Part shown: positions 52,899 to 63,960 of the stretch, piece after piece
Layout of the letters: every line of letters starts with the position of its first letter
Numbering within the stretch: the stretch's first letter is position 1
Made by a program: the position numbers and the translations under genes
Notes under the pieces: generated by a model
What the model was told of the DNA's origin: nothing
Seen by the model: only the letters and a program-made list of their open reading frames with translations
Databases searched by the model: none
Assembly (NCBI RefSeq): GCF_921293095.1
Contig: NC_060246.1
Location: forward strand, 14,898,001-14,962,000
Source of the DNA: Ischnura elegans
Lineage: Eukaryota; Arthropoda; Insecta; Odonata; Coenagrionidae
Direction of reading: 5' to 3'
Length of the DNA stretch: 64,000 bases

Positions 52899-55800
52899 CT
52901 AGAATAGTGGCCTCCCAACATGTACCAATTTGTTCCCTTGCCTGACCATTTCGTCGTTTTGAATGAAATTGAACCACCGTCCCAAATGCAGGAGTTGCTC
53001 CTTCTCTGCATAATTCATTTCCACCTGAAAAAAAAATCAGAGTAAATATTTTTATGAAAAAATGAGCAAGAAGCAAACTTAGGCAAAATATGTATGCCAA
53101 AAAATATGCAACAGCTATATACTTTGATGCATTGACATGGACTATTTTAAAGATATTGAAATGGAAGATTTCTATTTCCAAAAAATATGCATAAATGAGT
53201 TGTTGTGTGATGTCTGAGAACAGCCAAACTATGCTTCCAGAACTGTACCTTTCACTTTCGAGAATGTTTAACCCACCTCATTGTCAATAACGCCCTAGTT
53301 TCACGTGAAATCTTCTTGGTTTTTCCACTGGGTGAGTTGATGGTAGGCAAACGTTTTCAATGGCTGCCTCTGCCATTCTCCTCAGGGCACAATGACAGAC
53401 ACAGCCATCCGCACACGTCATCGAAACGTCGGCCCACACGTAGCAACTCACCCAGCGGAATACCTGAGAAGATTTCACCACCATTAATTACACACTGAGA
53501 AAGAACAAAATCATATCCTAGTTTCACCTTCCCTATATAATGGCACGGTGGAGATGCTATTGTCACTGGTCATCAGCCAGTCATCACTCAACAATGGTCA
53601 CTCTTCTCTCGTCACTCATCCGTCATAATGTGGCCATCAGTGGAAGTCGCAAAGTGGGCCATATGGCTTGTGCTACCAAAGCGCCTTGCCATCCACCCGT
53701 GCCATCACCAGCGGCTCCTTTCCTTCTTAAACTTTGTCTATACTAGATGCGCAAATTCATTATTTAACCTTTGTGGTCCAACGTTGAGGCTGGCACGACA
53801 AGTTTAGTGCTACAAGTACTTGGCTTGGCGTAGCATCAGGTTTTACTTCCAGTTGAGCTCGACATCAAGGCGAAGCAATTTATACAAGGGCAATGTTTCA
53901 AGAGATTACCTGATTTGCCGTCAACTCGAAGTTAGACCTGATGCTACGACAAGCATAAATTTTTCATTGAATTGATTTTCAATTTGGATTTTAAATGAAT
54001 ATAAACTTTTCGTAAAGATTTCAAATAATTGTGTGTGATTATGTACTTGCTTCCTGACAGGCTGGGCAAGAACCCACTTTAAAATACGATACGCAACTTA
54101 GGTTCGGGGACAATTCATTATCATTGTATGATAAGTAGTGAAGAATTTATATATCATGCACTGAAAAAGGTTTACATTGCAAGTGTACTTCACTAATTTT
54201 TACTGAGTGAAATTATATTCCATACATTCCTCCTCTAAAACCCATCAGGAGAACTGCATGCTGTGTCTTAAATCTTCTGCTTTCAATCAGCCTTAAAATT
54301 ATGATTTTACATTTAACTAGCAAATGATTGCATTCCAAATCAACATCTGCTTCTGGCAAGTTTTTGTTCTCTCAACTATGTCCTCACCATGATGTCATCT
54401 GTCAGGACTCATCTGGTCACTTCCTGTAACACTTCCTTGGATTGTACAGTGGCGGAAAAAATTAACGCAAAGCTCATTGGCGTCTGAGAGCGGCCAGTTC
54501 AGGAACTACTTGTCTTTCAAAATTTTGCCCTCGTAATACTCTCATACAACCAGGAGTTGTAAAAGCAATATATCCCTTATACCGGGGAAATAATTATACC
54601 CGTCGCATTATGACAAGGCGCAAAAGATCCAGCTACGAATTCTTCGCCATATTCTCCGAAGCATGATTCGCCCTCGACTCACCTACAATGGAATCTACTC
54701 TCGTCCGGACATCATTGGACACAGCCGAGATATTGGGCATTGAGACTGCCTAAAAACCCAATCGTTCCGGTGGTGTAGTGGGTAAAGCATCATGCTTCGA
54801 ATCAGAGGTTCCATGGATCAAGTCCCAGTGACGGATGACTTGATGCTGCACACATACACTGTAAACGTTTTTCTGATCTTAAAACGCAATAAGCTATCAA
54901 TAGGTCCATAGGACGTTGCATGGCTATTGAATTCTTACGCGCTTATTTATTGTTGAAATTCAACCACCATATTGCATAGCCATTTGGGCAGTTGACTGAG
55001 GAGTGAATTTTGACTACCATTTCCTCGTCGTCCAGCACCGCTTCAATGCCCCTAACCATTAGCTGCATGTGCGATGTGTCACGGCCTATGCTTCTTCTCC
55101 CCTTCAAGGGAGAACTCCTATAGAGTCCTCCAAGCAGAATGAAATTACTTTTTTGAGCCACCTCCGAGAAATCAGTTGTTTGATTTCAGTTCAGTATTGC
55201 AATGCTTTGCTCAATATTCTCCACCCAATAATAGTTTCCCGAGGATTATATTGGAACAACATGTAGCATACTGCAATTGAAAAGAAATGCGAAGCCGTAT
55301 TAATTTAGGTAACGGAATATTTTATGGCCATCTTTCATGTAGTTATCTGAAGAAATTGATTAATTTGGTCAGTAAACGATTTCTTTCATAGTGAAATGAG
55401 TGGAGTAAATAGAGGTTTTTGAACTTCATAATGTCTGTAAAACTTGATTTTTAATCACAAAGATGATCCATATGAAAGCATATTTGATTAACAACATCAA
55501 TTAAAAATTAGATCTTTATTAAAAAAAGATGTATCCTAACTAAGCGTTAAATGTTTTTCAATTTTATAAACTGACATAAAATGAGGATCAGAAAAGTATT
55601 ATAATTTTCACTCATCGAAAAGTTATTTAGGAAACTGAAAAGATTACGGAAATTTGAATGGGTGGAAAGAAACTTCATGGAATTCGACTCTATTTTTGAG
55701 TTAATAGAACGGAATGAATGTTATCTAGAATTTGTTTCCTTGGCTTACTGGAAATATATTTTTTGCTAAGACAATGGGAAAATTCGACCACACACTATAA

Positions 55801-58671
55801 TTCACGGGATGGTCAAAAAAAAACTCTATCGCTCCTCTTCATTGAATAGAGAATATTGTAAATTCGGCCAGAAAATGAAGATGCGTAATAAATGGTAATT
55901 CATGTGATTAGAAGAATAATATTTCTTCATTGATAGGTAAAGGTAATGAGAAATGATTTTTATTTTTTTATAAGTTAGTTTATAAATTAACATAAATGTC
56001 TTACAACCGCATTTCTGACGCGAAATTACCTCGAATAATTGATTGTGAGATTTATGCAATACTTTAATCTATTTTGAGTGCTAAAAGTAATCAAAAGTTC
56101 GAAGTAGGGATTAAATAAATAGCGGAAAACGCGAACAGTCCAATATTTCTATGACTTCGAAATAACATAAGTTCCATAATAATGATGAAATATTTTTATA
56201 ATGTATGCGTAATGCTCATTTTGTTGGGAAATTTAAGGGTAAGTCTAACCTCTGTTAACTTAACCATTTGCTCAATGTTTCTGATGAAATACATACGCAG
56301 ACGCCCAAAATTACCCGATTGAGAACTACTGAGGTTGGGTGGCTCGATTTTCTGCCTTCGCTCAGCTCTGCAAAACTTCTGAGGAATTTTCCCTTGAAAT
56401 GAGGGAGGAGTAGTAGGCCGTGACACATTGCACATACAGCTAATGTTAGGGGCATTGAAGCTGGGTTGGACGACGCGGAAATGGTAGTCAAAATTCACTC
56501 CTCAGTCAACTGCCCAAATAGCTATGCAATATGGTGGTTGAATTTCAACAATAAATAAGCGCGTAAGAATTCAATAGCCATGCAACGTCCTATGGACCTA
56601 TTGATAGCTATAGCGTTTTAAGATCAGAAAAATGTTTACAGTGTGTGTGTGCAGCATCAAGTCATCCGTCACTGGGACTTGATCCATGGAACCTCTGATT
56701 CGAAGCATGATACTTTACCCACTACACCACCGGAACGATTGGGTTCTAAGGCAGTCTCAATGCCCAATATCTTGGCTCTGTCCACGATGTCCCGACGAGA
56801 GTAGATTCCATTGTAGGTGAGTCGAGGGCGAAGCATACTTCGGAAAAAATGGCGAAGAATTCGTAACTGGATCTTTTGCGCCTTGTCATAATTCGACGGG
56901 TATGATTATTTCCCCGGTAAGAGGATATATTGCTTTTAAAACTCCCGGTTGTATGAGAGCATTACGAGGGCAAAATTTTGGAAGACAAGTAGTTCCTGAA
57001 CTGGCCGCTCTCAGACGCCAACGAGCTTTGCGTTAATTTTTTCCGCCACTGTACATCACAGCTCTCTTTCTCACGCATACATGGGTGATGTATGCATTTT
57101 TAAGGTCTGAATCACATGATTCTTGACTGTGTATACAAGCATGTAGCATTAAGCTTGGTCAACGATAGTGTGATTCAGGGCTTCATACAAGGCACAAATG
57201 AAATATCGCACCATCGCTATCACCCTAACTGAAGAGCTTTTTATTGTCATTTATTAACCCTAGTTTCATTCTTGGTCCAATCAGGGCCTAATAGCTCAAA
57301 AATAACTATAAAACTACCCCAAAAAATCTTGTCCAATGATATCGGGTTATTCAAGCAACGAGGGTTACAAAAATACAAAGTCTGGTCCTGAAAATTCTGT
57401 ACACACTCACAAGCATCCTTGGAGAGTGATCAGTACTGAACTGAAACAGAAGTATTCAACAAATTTTCTTTAAACCTATGAAAAATGATATGTATTAGTG
57501 TAAGATTTGTAACTAAAATAAAAATCTTTTTTCAATGAAATAATCTCATAAACTAATATAGCGCTGTTATAATTTTCTAAAAATGTTAGTTTCATTCACC
57601 TTTTCCATGCTAAAATTACACAACTTGGCTTGGCCCCTCTTCCCCCCATAGTTATGATCCTGGGTACGCCCTTGAGCCACTAGTCACGGCTGCACAACTC
57701 GCCTTTCCGAAAATGATTCCAACGTTATTTTCCTCGCTAGTCAGCCAGAGAAGTACTGTATTATAGAAGTTCCCTTAGAACCTTATCTTTTAGAAAATAA
57801 CTTGAACAATCAACTATCATAAGAGTGTTGGTACCTCAAATGACGTTAAAAACGCAACATACCCCACTTTAGTTTTTTTTTATTGTACTGTTTCGATTAC
57901 ATGATACAATTATTACAGCTATGTTTACCCTATCGAATAATCCCATTTAGCGAGAGAAAAAAAACATTCAGAAGAGGATACATTTGATCGCCTATGATTG
58001 TTAAGTACAATCGGACCGATATCATGCTCGAGGTGGTCATAAATCCAGTGGTAACATACTGAAGAGGGTAAGTATGTAAATACATATTGACCACTCTACC
58101 AAACAGCTCCAATGGTACTCACCATGCAAGAAAATAGTACTTGATACATTAAGACGTCAGCAACTGTCATTCTGTTACCCACTAAAAAGGTTCTTGAAGA
58201 TATGAACTCATTCAATGTCTGAAAAATACAAAACATTGGCAACAATAAAGGCACATATAAATGATGGATGATTCTATTTTTAACTAAAAAAACACACAAC
58301 ATAACCTACTTTAAGCATACTACGACGAATGAGGTTGTTAGTACATTGACTAATCAGCAACCCAAACTCAAGCCACTGCCTAATTTCTGCCTCCTCATCT
58401 GGACTCAATCCTGTAACTTTGGAGCGGGAGGATTGTCGTGCTAAATAAAGAATGGAGGACATAGGTCCATTCACCGAGTTTCCACTATTGAAGCATTTTA
58501 TTTTCACCTGAAAAAATATTACATTTAAATGAGAGGAGAAAATAATTGGAAAAAAACAGTCGAGAGAAAATTGAAGTGCCCACTGACATCGCTGCTTGTG
58601 CCAGAAATATTCTCGCAGTTAACGTCTAGCCATTTTCCCACACTTATGATTACAGATGAATCAAAAACCAT
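52899..58671 (-). CDS. EEF1E1: AIMP3 / EEF1E1, multisynthetase complex factor
   Basis: GST-like scaffold protein of the cytosolic multi-tRNA-synthetase complex. In mammals it also binds methionyl-tRNA synthetase and takes part in DNA-damage signalling. Four - strand exons in one frame: 58671-58588, 58507-58310, 58218-58123 and 53024-52899 (stop TAG). They give 167 residues, against 174 in human. Seen: N-terminal MVFDSSVIISVGKWLDVNC, PMSSILYLARQSSRSK, EIRQWLEFGLLIS (matching VQQWLEYR of the human protein), FLVGNRMTVADVLMYQ (the GST-C TGYNFTLADILLYY motif) and EKEQLLHLGRWFNFIQND (matching EKYLNVSRWFCHIQ). All junctions are phase 0. The first donor is GTCAGT rather than the usual GTRAGT; the AIMP3 frame needs it. 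Intron 3 is 5.1 kb and carries a 2.6-kb foldback transposon. Confidence 0.88.
53300..53490. repeat. Imperfect inverted repeat in AIMP3 intron 3
   Basis: CCACTGGGTGAGTTGATGG near 53326 pairs imperfectly with GCAACTCACCCAGCGG near 53444. The outer AAATCTTCT/AGAAGATTT also pair. It resembles the ends of the palindrome at 62238-62352 (CTCAGG...CACTGGGTGAG), so the two may belong to one family. Confidence 0.5.
53491..54446. other. AIMP3 intron 3, minor inverted repeat only
   Basis: GGCGTAGCATCAGGTTTTAC near 53828 pairs with GACCTGATGCTACGAC near 53935. No gene recognised. Confidence 0.4.
54447..57051. mobile_element. Foldback transposon with ~650-bp inverted repeats
   Basis: The ends CAGTGGCGGAAAAAATTAAC and its inverse lie between TA dinucleotides (54445-54446, 57052-57053), as in Tc1/mariner elements. 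The arms (54447 to about 55105, and about 56391 to 57051) are inverse copies with only scattered differences. Both arms include a tRNA-like segment (GGTGGTGTAGTGGGTAAAGC with a box-B-like GGTTCCATGGATCAAGTCCC). The 1.28-kb centre is AT-rich with no transposase I recognise. It lies in AIMP3 intron 3. Confidence 0.85.
57052..58122. other. AIMP3 intron 3, right part
   Basis: Contains a hAT-like MITE end near 57640-57680 (ATGATCCTGGGTACGCCCTTG). The rest is AT-rich intron. A - strand ORF at 57930-58112 runs through the exon 3 donor and is not coding. Confidence 0.4.
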
Positions 58672-59782
58672 TTTTACTGATATTGCTTAGCTGATTTATT
58701 ATAATGTTAGAAAATAACGGTAATAACAATACTCCGGACGAATAAGATCACTATTTGCTCACGACGAACCCGTTTCAAATCAAAACATTTGCGGGTGGCG
58801 TTCTTCATACCGGATATCCGCTGATATCAAAGGATTGCGGGAAATTTAACACGCCAAGTAAATATTGGTTGAGTTTATCCGATACTCTCTGTCAGTGGCA
58901 ATTCTTTATCACAGCATATCGTAAATAATTAAAAAGAAATAAAAAAGACCCATCAGCTCTGTCATCATGCATTAAGCTGGCATTTCACCATTTATACGTT
59001 CTTTTACTTAAAACAATTTGGCGCCTAGTTGATTTCCCACATAGCCTACTGGATTCTACCCTGCACACCTTCTTGAACTAAATACCAGAACCGTACAACA
59101 ATCTTACAGAGTTCTTAATAGAATACATACTGTATGAGCTGAAATTTGAGACTGTCATATTCCAAACACTGCATATGGTCATACTGGTTAATAAACCCGC
59201 ACTTGCTATTTAAATATGATACAGTCAAAATCAAGAGTGATATAAATATGTTGAACAATGATTTTTCGATATTCATAATTGATGACAAAAGCATGAACCT
59301 ATAACTTAATAAGAACAGAAAGAATTATTCTTAATATTTGCTCAAAGTAAATTAACTGTCAATGTCACCTACACAAGAATAAAGGAATCTTATCAATTCA
59401 AATGATTGCTTGTTGCATAGTTGCAATTGTAAAAATGAACCACTTGGGCATGGTAAACCCTGATTTACACTTCTCGACTCTACCTCATCCTTTGGAGAAG
59501 GAGTCTCACAACTGCCTTCTCACTCCCTAAGTGGATGCATAGATCGATATGCCACGAACAAGCTAGTTGAAAAGTTGCAGGATCACCCTTTCCTCACAGG
59601 GAAACCTACACAACTTTTTTCACCACAAGGGTTAGGTGAGAGTTCCACTACAAGACTAATTTGCCATTTAGAAATAAAATGTATCACATATGATTCATCT
59701 ATGCTTTTCCATTGGACACCCTAGGGTTTTAACTTTAAAACAAATTCGGCCTCTAACAAGTAAAACCTGTATTATGCAGTGA
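58672..59782. promoter_or_regulatory. AIMP3 upstream region
   Basis: DNA between the AIMP3 start codon and the DUF4806 element. It must hold the AIMP3 promoter. No TATA box or repeat was recognised, and the region is AT-rich. Confidence 0.3.
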
Positions 59783-59896
59783 CCCAGTAAACACAAAATG
59801 CTGCAGATGCGCATCAGATGCGCTTCGCGGCAGCGCTGCAGCTGCGGCGAAGGCGCTGCTGCAGCGCGTCTAGCACTCCCAAACTTCCCTTTTTTG

Positions 59897-60050
59897 CATG
59901 TCATAAGCGCTGCACAAGCATGTCATACGCGCTGCACAAGCATGTCATAAGCGCTGCACAAGCATGTCATAAGCGCTGCACAAGCATGCCAGGAGCGCTG
60001 CGCTAATGTGCCACGATCGCTTCAAACGCATGTCCGAATCGCTGAAAATA
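59897..60050 (+). repeat. 22-bp tandem array, seven units
   Basis: The unit begins CATGTCATAAGCGCTGCACA. Units start at 59897, 59919, 59941, 59963, 59985, 60007 and 60029. The first four are nearly identical and the last three decay progressively. The array is subterminal in the DUF4806 element. Confidence 0.9.
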
Positions 60051-60088
60051 CATTCCTAATGTGCCACTATACTATCGCCGCAAAAAAA

Positions 60089-60275
60089 GGTAGAACGCTG
60101 AACTTTAGGCATTTGTATGAAATTCTGCCGAAGCTCCACAGGGTCGTTTCAGATATCGTTGTACTAATGATCCATTGTTGTAGTCAAATAAACAATGAGT
60201 TGAACGATATCTGACACGACTGTCGAGCTTCGGCAGAATTTATACAAATGCTTAACGTTCAGCATTCTACCATTT
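60089..60275. repeat. Strong hairpin inside the DUF4806 element
   Basis: GGTAGAACGCTGAACTTTAG at 60090 and ATTCTGCCGAAGCTCCACAG near 60121 pair with inverse copies ending near 60272, with arms of about 85 bp and a short loop near 60175-60190. It is non-coding. Confidence 0.8.
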
Positions 60276-60375
60276 TTGCGCCGATAATAGCAATCTTCAA
60301 GTACTACTTAAGTATGTGAGGGGCAGCAAGAATTAATTGAAAACACAGGTTTGCAATAAATGATTTTATTAATGA

Positions 60376-61520
60376 TTACTCTGTTTTAAGTATACATTAG
60401 AGTACTGATTAATGATAGACATAATACACGAAGACACTCACCCATAATGACACTGCATATTTTCGTTCCCATAAACTTTTTCTTCTTCATCCCCTCAACT
60501 CCAGACTTTCCGGTGAGGCAGAAGTGCTTCGCTGCTTCGTCAGTGAATACAAAATATAAAATTTTGTATACTGAGGGCTGCTCCTCATCACCACAAATGC
60601 GAGCAATTTGAGTAACCTGTAAAGAAAAATATTATGTAATCAATGGAATTCTGGTTGAAATTATCATAAAAGAATTAAACACAAATGATTGAGGCCTTAC
60701 CAAATTATTGTGGAGAGATACATCCTCTGACAGTTCCCTCTCAAACTCCTCTACATCATCCAAAGTTTTAAGAGGGAATTTCCGGTTGACGGAAATGCTC
60801 TCTTCATTCACTACAGGCTTGGACTTTAGCTCTTTCTTTAATTCTGTGAGCATGCTTAAAGCCATGCTCACCTTCCCATCTAATCTCCTGTATCTCTTTT
60901 CCCATATCTTCTCCTGAGCTTGCATGAACCCTAAAATTTTAAATGTGGAAAGGTAAGTGACCTTTATGTCAGTACTTATATAAATAAATACATGATAAAA
61001 ATACTACCATACAACTCTTCTGCTGTTGCCGGCCGCTTAGTCTCTCTTTCTTTCCCACCAGGTGCTTGCGGATCTAGTTGTTTTCCTGCTATGAGAAATG
61101 TCCATTAATTTTAACTCGTGTACTGCATAATACATCATCGCGTCAGACCATCTCGTTAGACAATCTTTTTAATATTTTACTAAAAAGGTTGGCTAACTAA
61201 AAAATTTTGAGCTGCGAACTTTTCCTGTGACATGCGTTACACATTTCCTATTTCACTATTAATGGAAACCTATATAATCAATATTTAAAAGCTTATATCC
61301 AATGGTTCCGAACATAACTACGACCACGTATGTAAACAAAAACACAAAGTCTTAAAATGTGTTTATATTCACCATGCTAGAATGCCAATTCTACCTAATT
61401 TCAAGGAGAATTGAATTTAAATTAACTAAAATTATACATTTTAAAAGAAGATGATAAATTCTTACCTATTAAGAATCCCCAAGGACGATCAACAGTTCCA
61501 CAACGTTGGCCGCCATAGAC
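60376..61520 (-). CDS. DUF4806-domain protein, spliced, carried by TIR element
   Basis: Protein of unknown function with a DUF4806 domain. In-frame exons on the - strand: about 61520-61466, 61085-61008, 60930-60701, 60616-60442 and perhaps a final 60380-60376 adding Glu and a TAA stop, with AATAAA at 60370-60365. All clear donors and acceptors are GT-AG. Text in order: VYGGQRCGTVDRPWGFLI; a charged linker (GGKERETKRPATAEELYG); a coiled-coil-like helix (AQEKIWEKRYRRLDGKVSMA); then the DUF4806 region FPLKTLDDVEEFERELSE, ICGDEEQPSVYKILYFVFTD and KKKKFMGTKICSVIM. No ATG is found in frame before the first listed exon, where a stop (61523-61521) closes it, so the true 5' end is unknown. Family members occur in many copies in some invertebrate genomes. 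The function is not known to me. Confidence 0.65.
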
Positions 61521-61787
61521 TCAGTAAACTTCCCAAGCACCCTGGTAAACAATCGCGTAGCGGAGGATTGTTGCATTGTTGCACAAACTCGCATTAGCAG
61601 CGTTCCAGCAGCGTGCTGCAGGCATGCTTTGCGCATGCGCTGTTGATGCGCTGCAATTGCATGTTTCGCCAGCACGCTGCGAAAGAGCGCTGCACAAGCG
61701 CTGTTACCGCGCTTCATTGAAACGGAAACGAACTTGCAGCTGTGAAACCCCTGTGCAGCGCTGCTGCAGCTATTCGTGTTTACTGGG

Positions 61788-62464
61788 GAGGTAAGGAATA
61801 AGGGAGTAAACTGAAAATAAATGAATGCATGATTGAGAGGAAGGGAAATTAAGATATGTACATGAAAGTTACTGAGGACTAGGTAGTCCTATATGTAAAT
61901 GTCCAGTGTTTTGTAAATGTACATTTACAAAAATCATCCCAACGAGCATTTCAAAATGTATTCTTAATTACATGTTGCCCATTTTATGATAAAAACTACA
62001 AAATATGTCCTGAAGTGAAAAAGCAAACATATAAAGCTAGAAACAAGTACTAAATACGTATACTTTCATTACACTAAATTATTTACTTATTCATAGTACA
62101 TATATTTTTCTTAAAAAAAAAAACAGCATTCAGGGCATTGGCATTTTATGAAAGCAGTAGAGTAATTCAATAGTTAACAACATTAAAAAAAGGTCGTAAA
62201 CTTTCCTGGCAAATACTATGCATTAATAAAATATTCTCAGGTTTTGCACTGGGTGAGGCTGTTTTAGGCCATATTAAAATTAATTATGGTCTTATGAATG
62301 CAATGTAAAAATTGGCCTTAAACAGCCTTATCCAGTGCCAAACCTGAGAAGATTTTATCATCATAAAAAATCTAGGCATACTAAGCCAGAATTGAAATCT
62401 TACGCTTTTGTGAATTTACGTTAATTTTTTTACACACACAAAATCATAGGAATTGCTATTACAC
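61788..62464. other. Intergenic DNA with one short palindrome
   Basis: AT-rich. 62238-62352 is a palindrome (arms about 45 bp: CTCAGGTTTTGCACTGGGTG with CAGTGCCAAACCTGAG, and GGCTGTTTTAGGCCA with TGGCCTTAAACAGCC). Otherwise nothing is recognised. Confidence 0.5.
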
Positions 62465-62643
62465 TCATAGAAGGTGGCAGACATGTTCTGGAGCTCGGAC
62501 TTTATCTTCTCTCACCCATTGACTCAGTTTCATCTGCATAAACTTATGTCTGTGCGCTTGGATTGAGTGAATCTTGGAGAGAAATTCTTGCAGTGGAAGA
62601 GGTGGTATGAACCCAGCAGAAGAAATTATGCTGTTGTGTTCCT
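62465..62643 (-). CDS. Possible terminal exon of an unrecognised gene
   Basis: On the - strand an acceptor (TTTTCTTGCGCAG) is followed by a 59-codon open stretch to TGA at 62467-62465: EHNSIISSAGFIPPLPLQEF, LSKIHSIQAHRHKF, KLSQWVREDKVRAPEHVCHL. It looks like real protein, but I do not recognise the family. Just upstream, in another frame, 62780-62645 also looks protein-like (GFIFRSLYVPIKLSSESKVI, NFEKYLISALHALVFL). The two could be one coding sequence broken by a frameshift (a pseudogene) or two unrelated stretches. Confidence 0.35.
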
Positions 62644-62813
62644 CTGCGCAAGAAAACAAGAGCATGCAAGGCACTGATAAGATATTTTTCAAAGTTCTGA
62701 ATAACCTTGCTCTCAGAAGAAAGTTTTATTGGCACATAGAGGGATCTGAAGATGAATCCACTATCACCTTCATCACTTCTATGCCAGGGGATTGTGTCGC
62801 GACGTGAGGACAA

Positions 62814-63420
62814 CAGCTACCAAAATGTCGTGACGGGAAGACTTCTACCTACTTAGTACTTCGGGGATAAGGTTGCCGAAGGGAGAGCGAGTCAAATACT
62901 CTTTAAGAGTTACTATACTCAGCCATTATTGGTGTTTGCTCTTCAGTCCTTACACTTTCCCGGGGAGGGGGGATTTGAGGCTTGCACGCACGGAGGTGGG
63001 AGTCTGAGGTATCAAACTTACGTGGCGGCGAGTAGGGAGAGGCGATGCTGATGGTCAGGGTCCTGGTCGTACCCGGTTCGAGTTCCATACGAGTCGTCCT
63101 TCGAGATCTACCGCAGCTCCCGCATCAAGGTCCCGAAGAGTCCTCGGAGGAGAATCGCAGAAGTCCCCGAACGACGAACTCATTCTGCCATAGCACACCG
63201 CACTCACTGTACTCCCTAAAAACTCTCCCTGGGACCGAATTTCTGCCCTATATATCTAGTTCCTGGGGGTGCGGGTGGCAGGAAGGGGGTAGGAGTGGGA
63301 GGGGGGTAGTTAATCCTAGTGCATGGTCCGAATTCTCCGAAATGCTCCTTTGACCCACGCACCCCAGGGTGGGAAAAGTAGCGTCACGCCTCCTTTCCTG
63401 CCACGCAGAATATCTTCCGA
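62814..63420. other. GC-rich block, nature unknown
   Basis: Base composition rises sharply at about 62820-63370 (for example GGCGGCGAGTAGGGAGAGGC). ORFs on both strands are composition artefacts with no motif. It may be a CpG-rich promoter or a transposon. Confidence 0.3.
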
Positions 63421-63424
63421 TCAC

Positions 63425-63725
63425 CACAATTGGTTGGTGTGATGGCTAGAGTGTTGGCTTCCCAACCAGTGGGCTCGGGTTCAAATCCAAGCAGAGGTAG
63501 AGAATTCTCAGAGATTGCCCGATCCCTACTTGAATGCTGTGTGGAGGACATTTCAAGCACAACACTCCGTCCGTTGGATAGGATGTAAAACCATGGTCCC
63601 CTGGGCACCTTTCCTTAAGAGCAGGCTTATGCCAACACCGGGTTTCTCTCCACCCTTCCTTCCACACCCTTCCCTAATGGCGCAAATGACCTCAGCTCTC
63701 CAATGCCTACTCCAAATACCTACCA
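63425..63725 (+). repeat. tRNA-derived SINE (family C)
   Basis: Head: GTTGGTGTGATGGCTAGAGT (box A region) with box B GGGTTCAAATCC at about 63478-63489. Body: GTAAAACCATGGTCCCCTGG and AGCAGGCTTATGCCAACACC, ending near CTTCCACACCCTTCCC. The head differs from families A and B, so it is a separate SINE family. Confidence 0.65.
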
Positions 63726-63879
63726 TACTTCTAAGCTGTTTTTCTGATCATCTTCATATAATTGCAATGAATGTATATGTGACCAAGTATTGATGTAGGT
63801 GTCCAAGTTAAGTGTAATATTTCAAATCCTGCCGCGTGAATGGCGGTGCAAAAAAAAAAGAATTGCCATGAGAAAAAGT

Positions 63880-63960
63880 TTCCCTGGACTGGGAATCGAA
63901 CCACGAACCTTTCGCTTTCCGGTCCACTGAGCATGCCACTATGCTATCCAGGTTCCTTAG
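63880..63960 (-). repeat. tRNA-derived SINE head (family B), inverted copy
   Basis: In - orientation it reads GGATAGCATAGTGGCATGCT, then CCGGAAAGCGAAAGGTTCGT and box B GGTTCGATTCCC, matching 14051-14135. The box B is better preserved here. The element may continue past the window end. Confidence 0.65.

Larger units (their letters stand above)
59783..61787. mobile_element. 2.0-kb TIR element enclosing a DUF4806 gene
   Basis: The ends CCCAGTAAACAC (59783) and GTGTTTACTGGG (ending 61787) are perfect inverse matches of 12 bp, followed on both sides by diverged AA(A/T)(A/G)GCTGCAG-type sequence. Both subterminal zones are full of CAGCGCTGC-type words. GA stands at each outer side and may be a 2-bp target duplication. 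The interior holds a spliced - strand gene with a DUF4806 domain, a 22-bp tandem array and a strong hairpin. I do not recognise the end sequence as a named superfamily and see no transposase. Confidence 0.65.

Noticed and set aside
54768-54835. Possible tRNA gene
   Set aside because: It has box A and box B-like sequence, but it lies in both arms of a foldback transposon and lacks convincing acceptor-stem pairing.
57930-58112. Extension of AIMP3 exon 3 to 57930
   Set aside because: The AIMP3 C-terminal motif (HLGRWFNFIQ) lies in the exon at 52899-53024 and joins exon 3 in phase through a good GTGAGT donor, so the open frame beyond the donor is intron.
63425-63500. Possible tRNA gene on the + strand
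   Set aside because: A SINE body follows directly, and there is no matched acceptor stem or Pol III terminator at the right distance.
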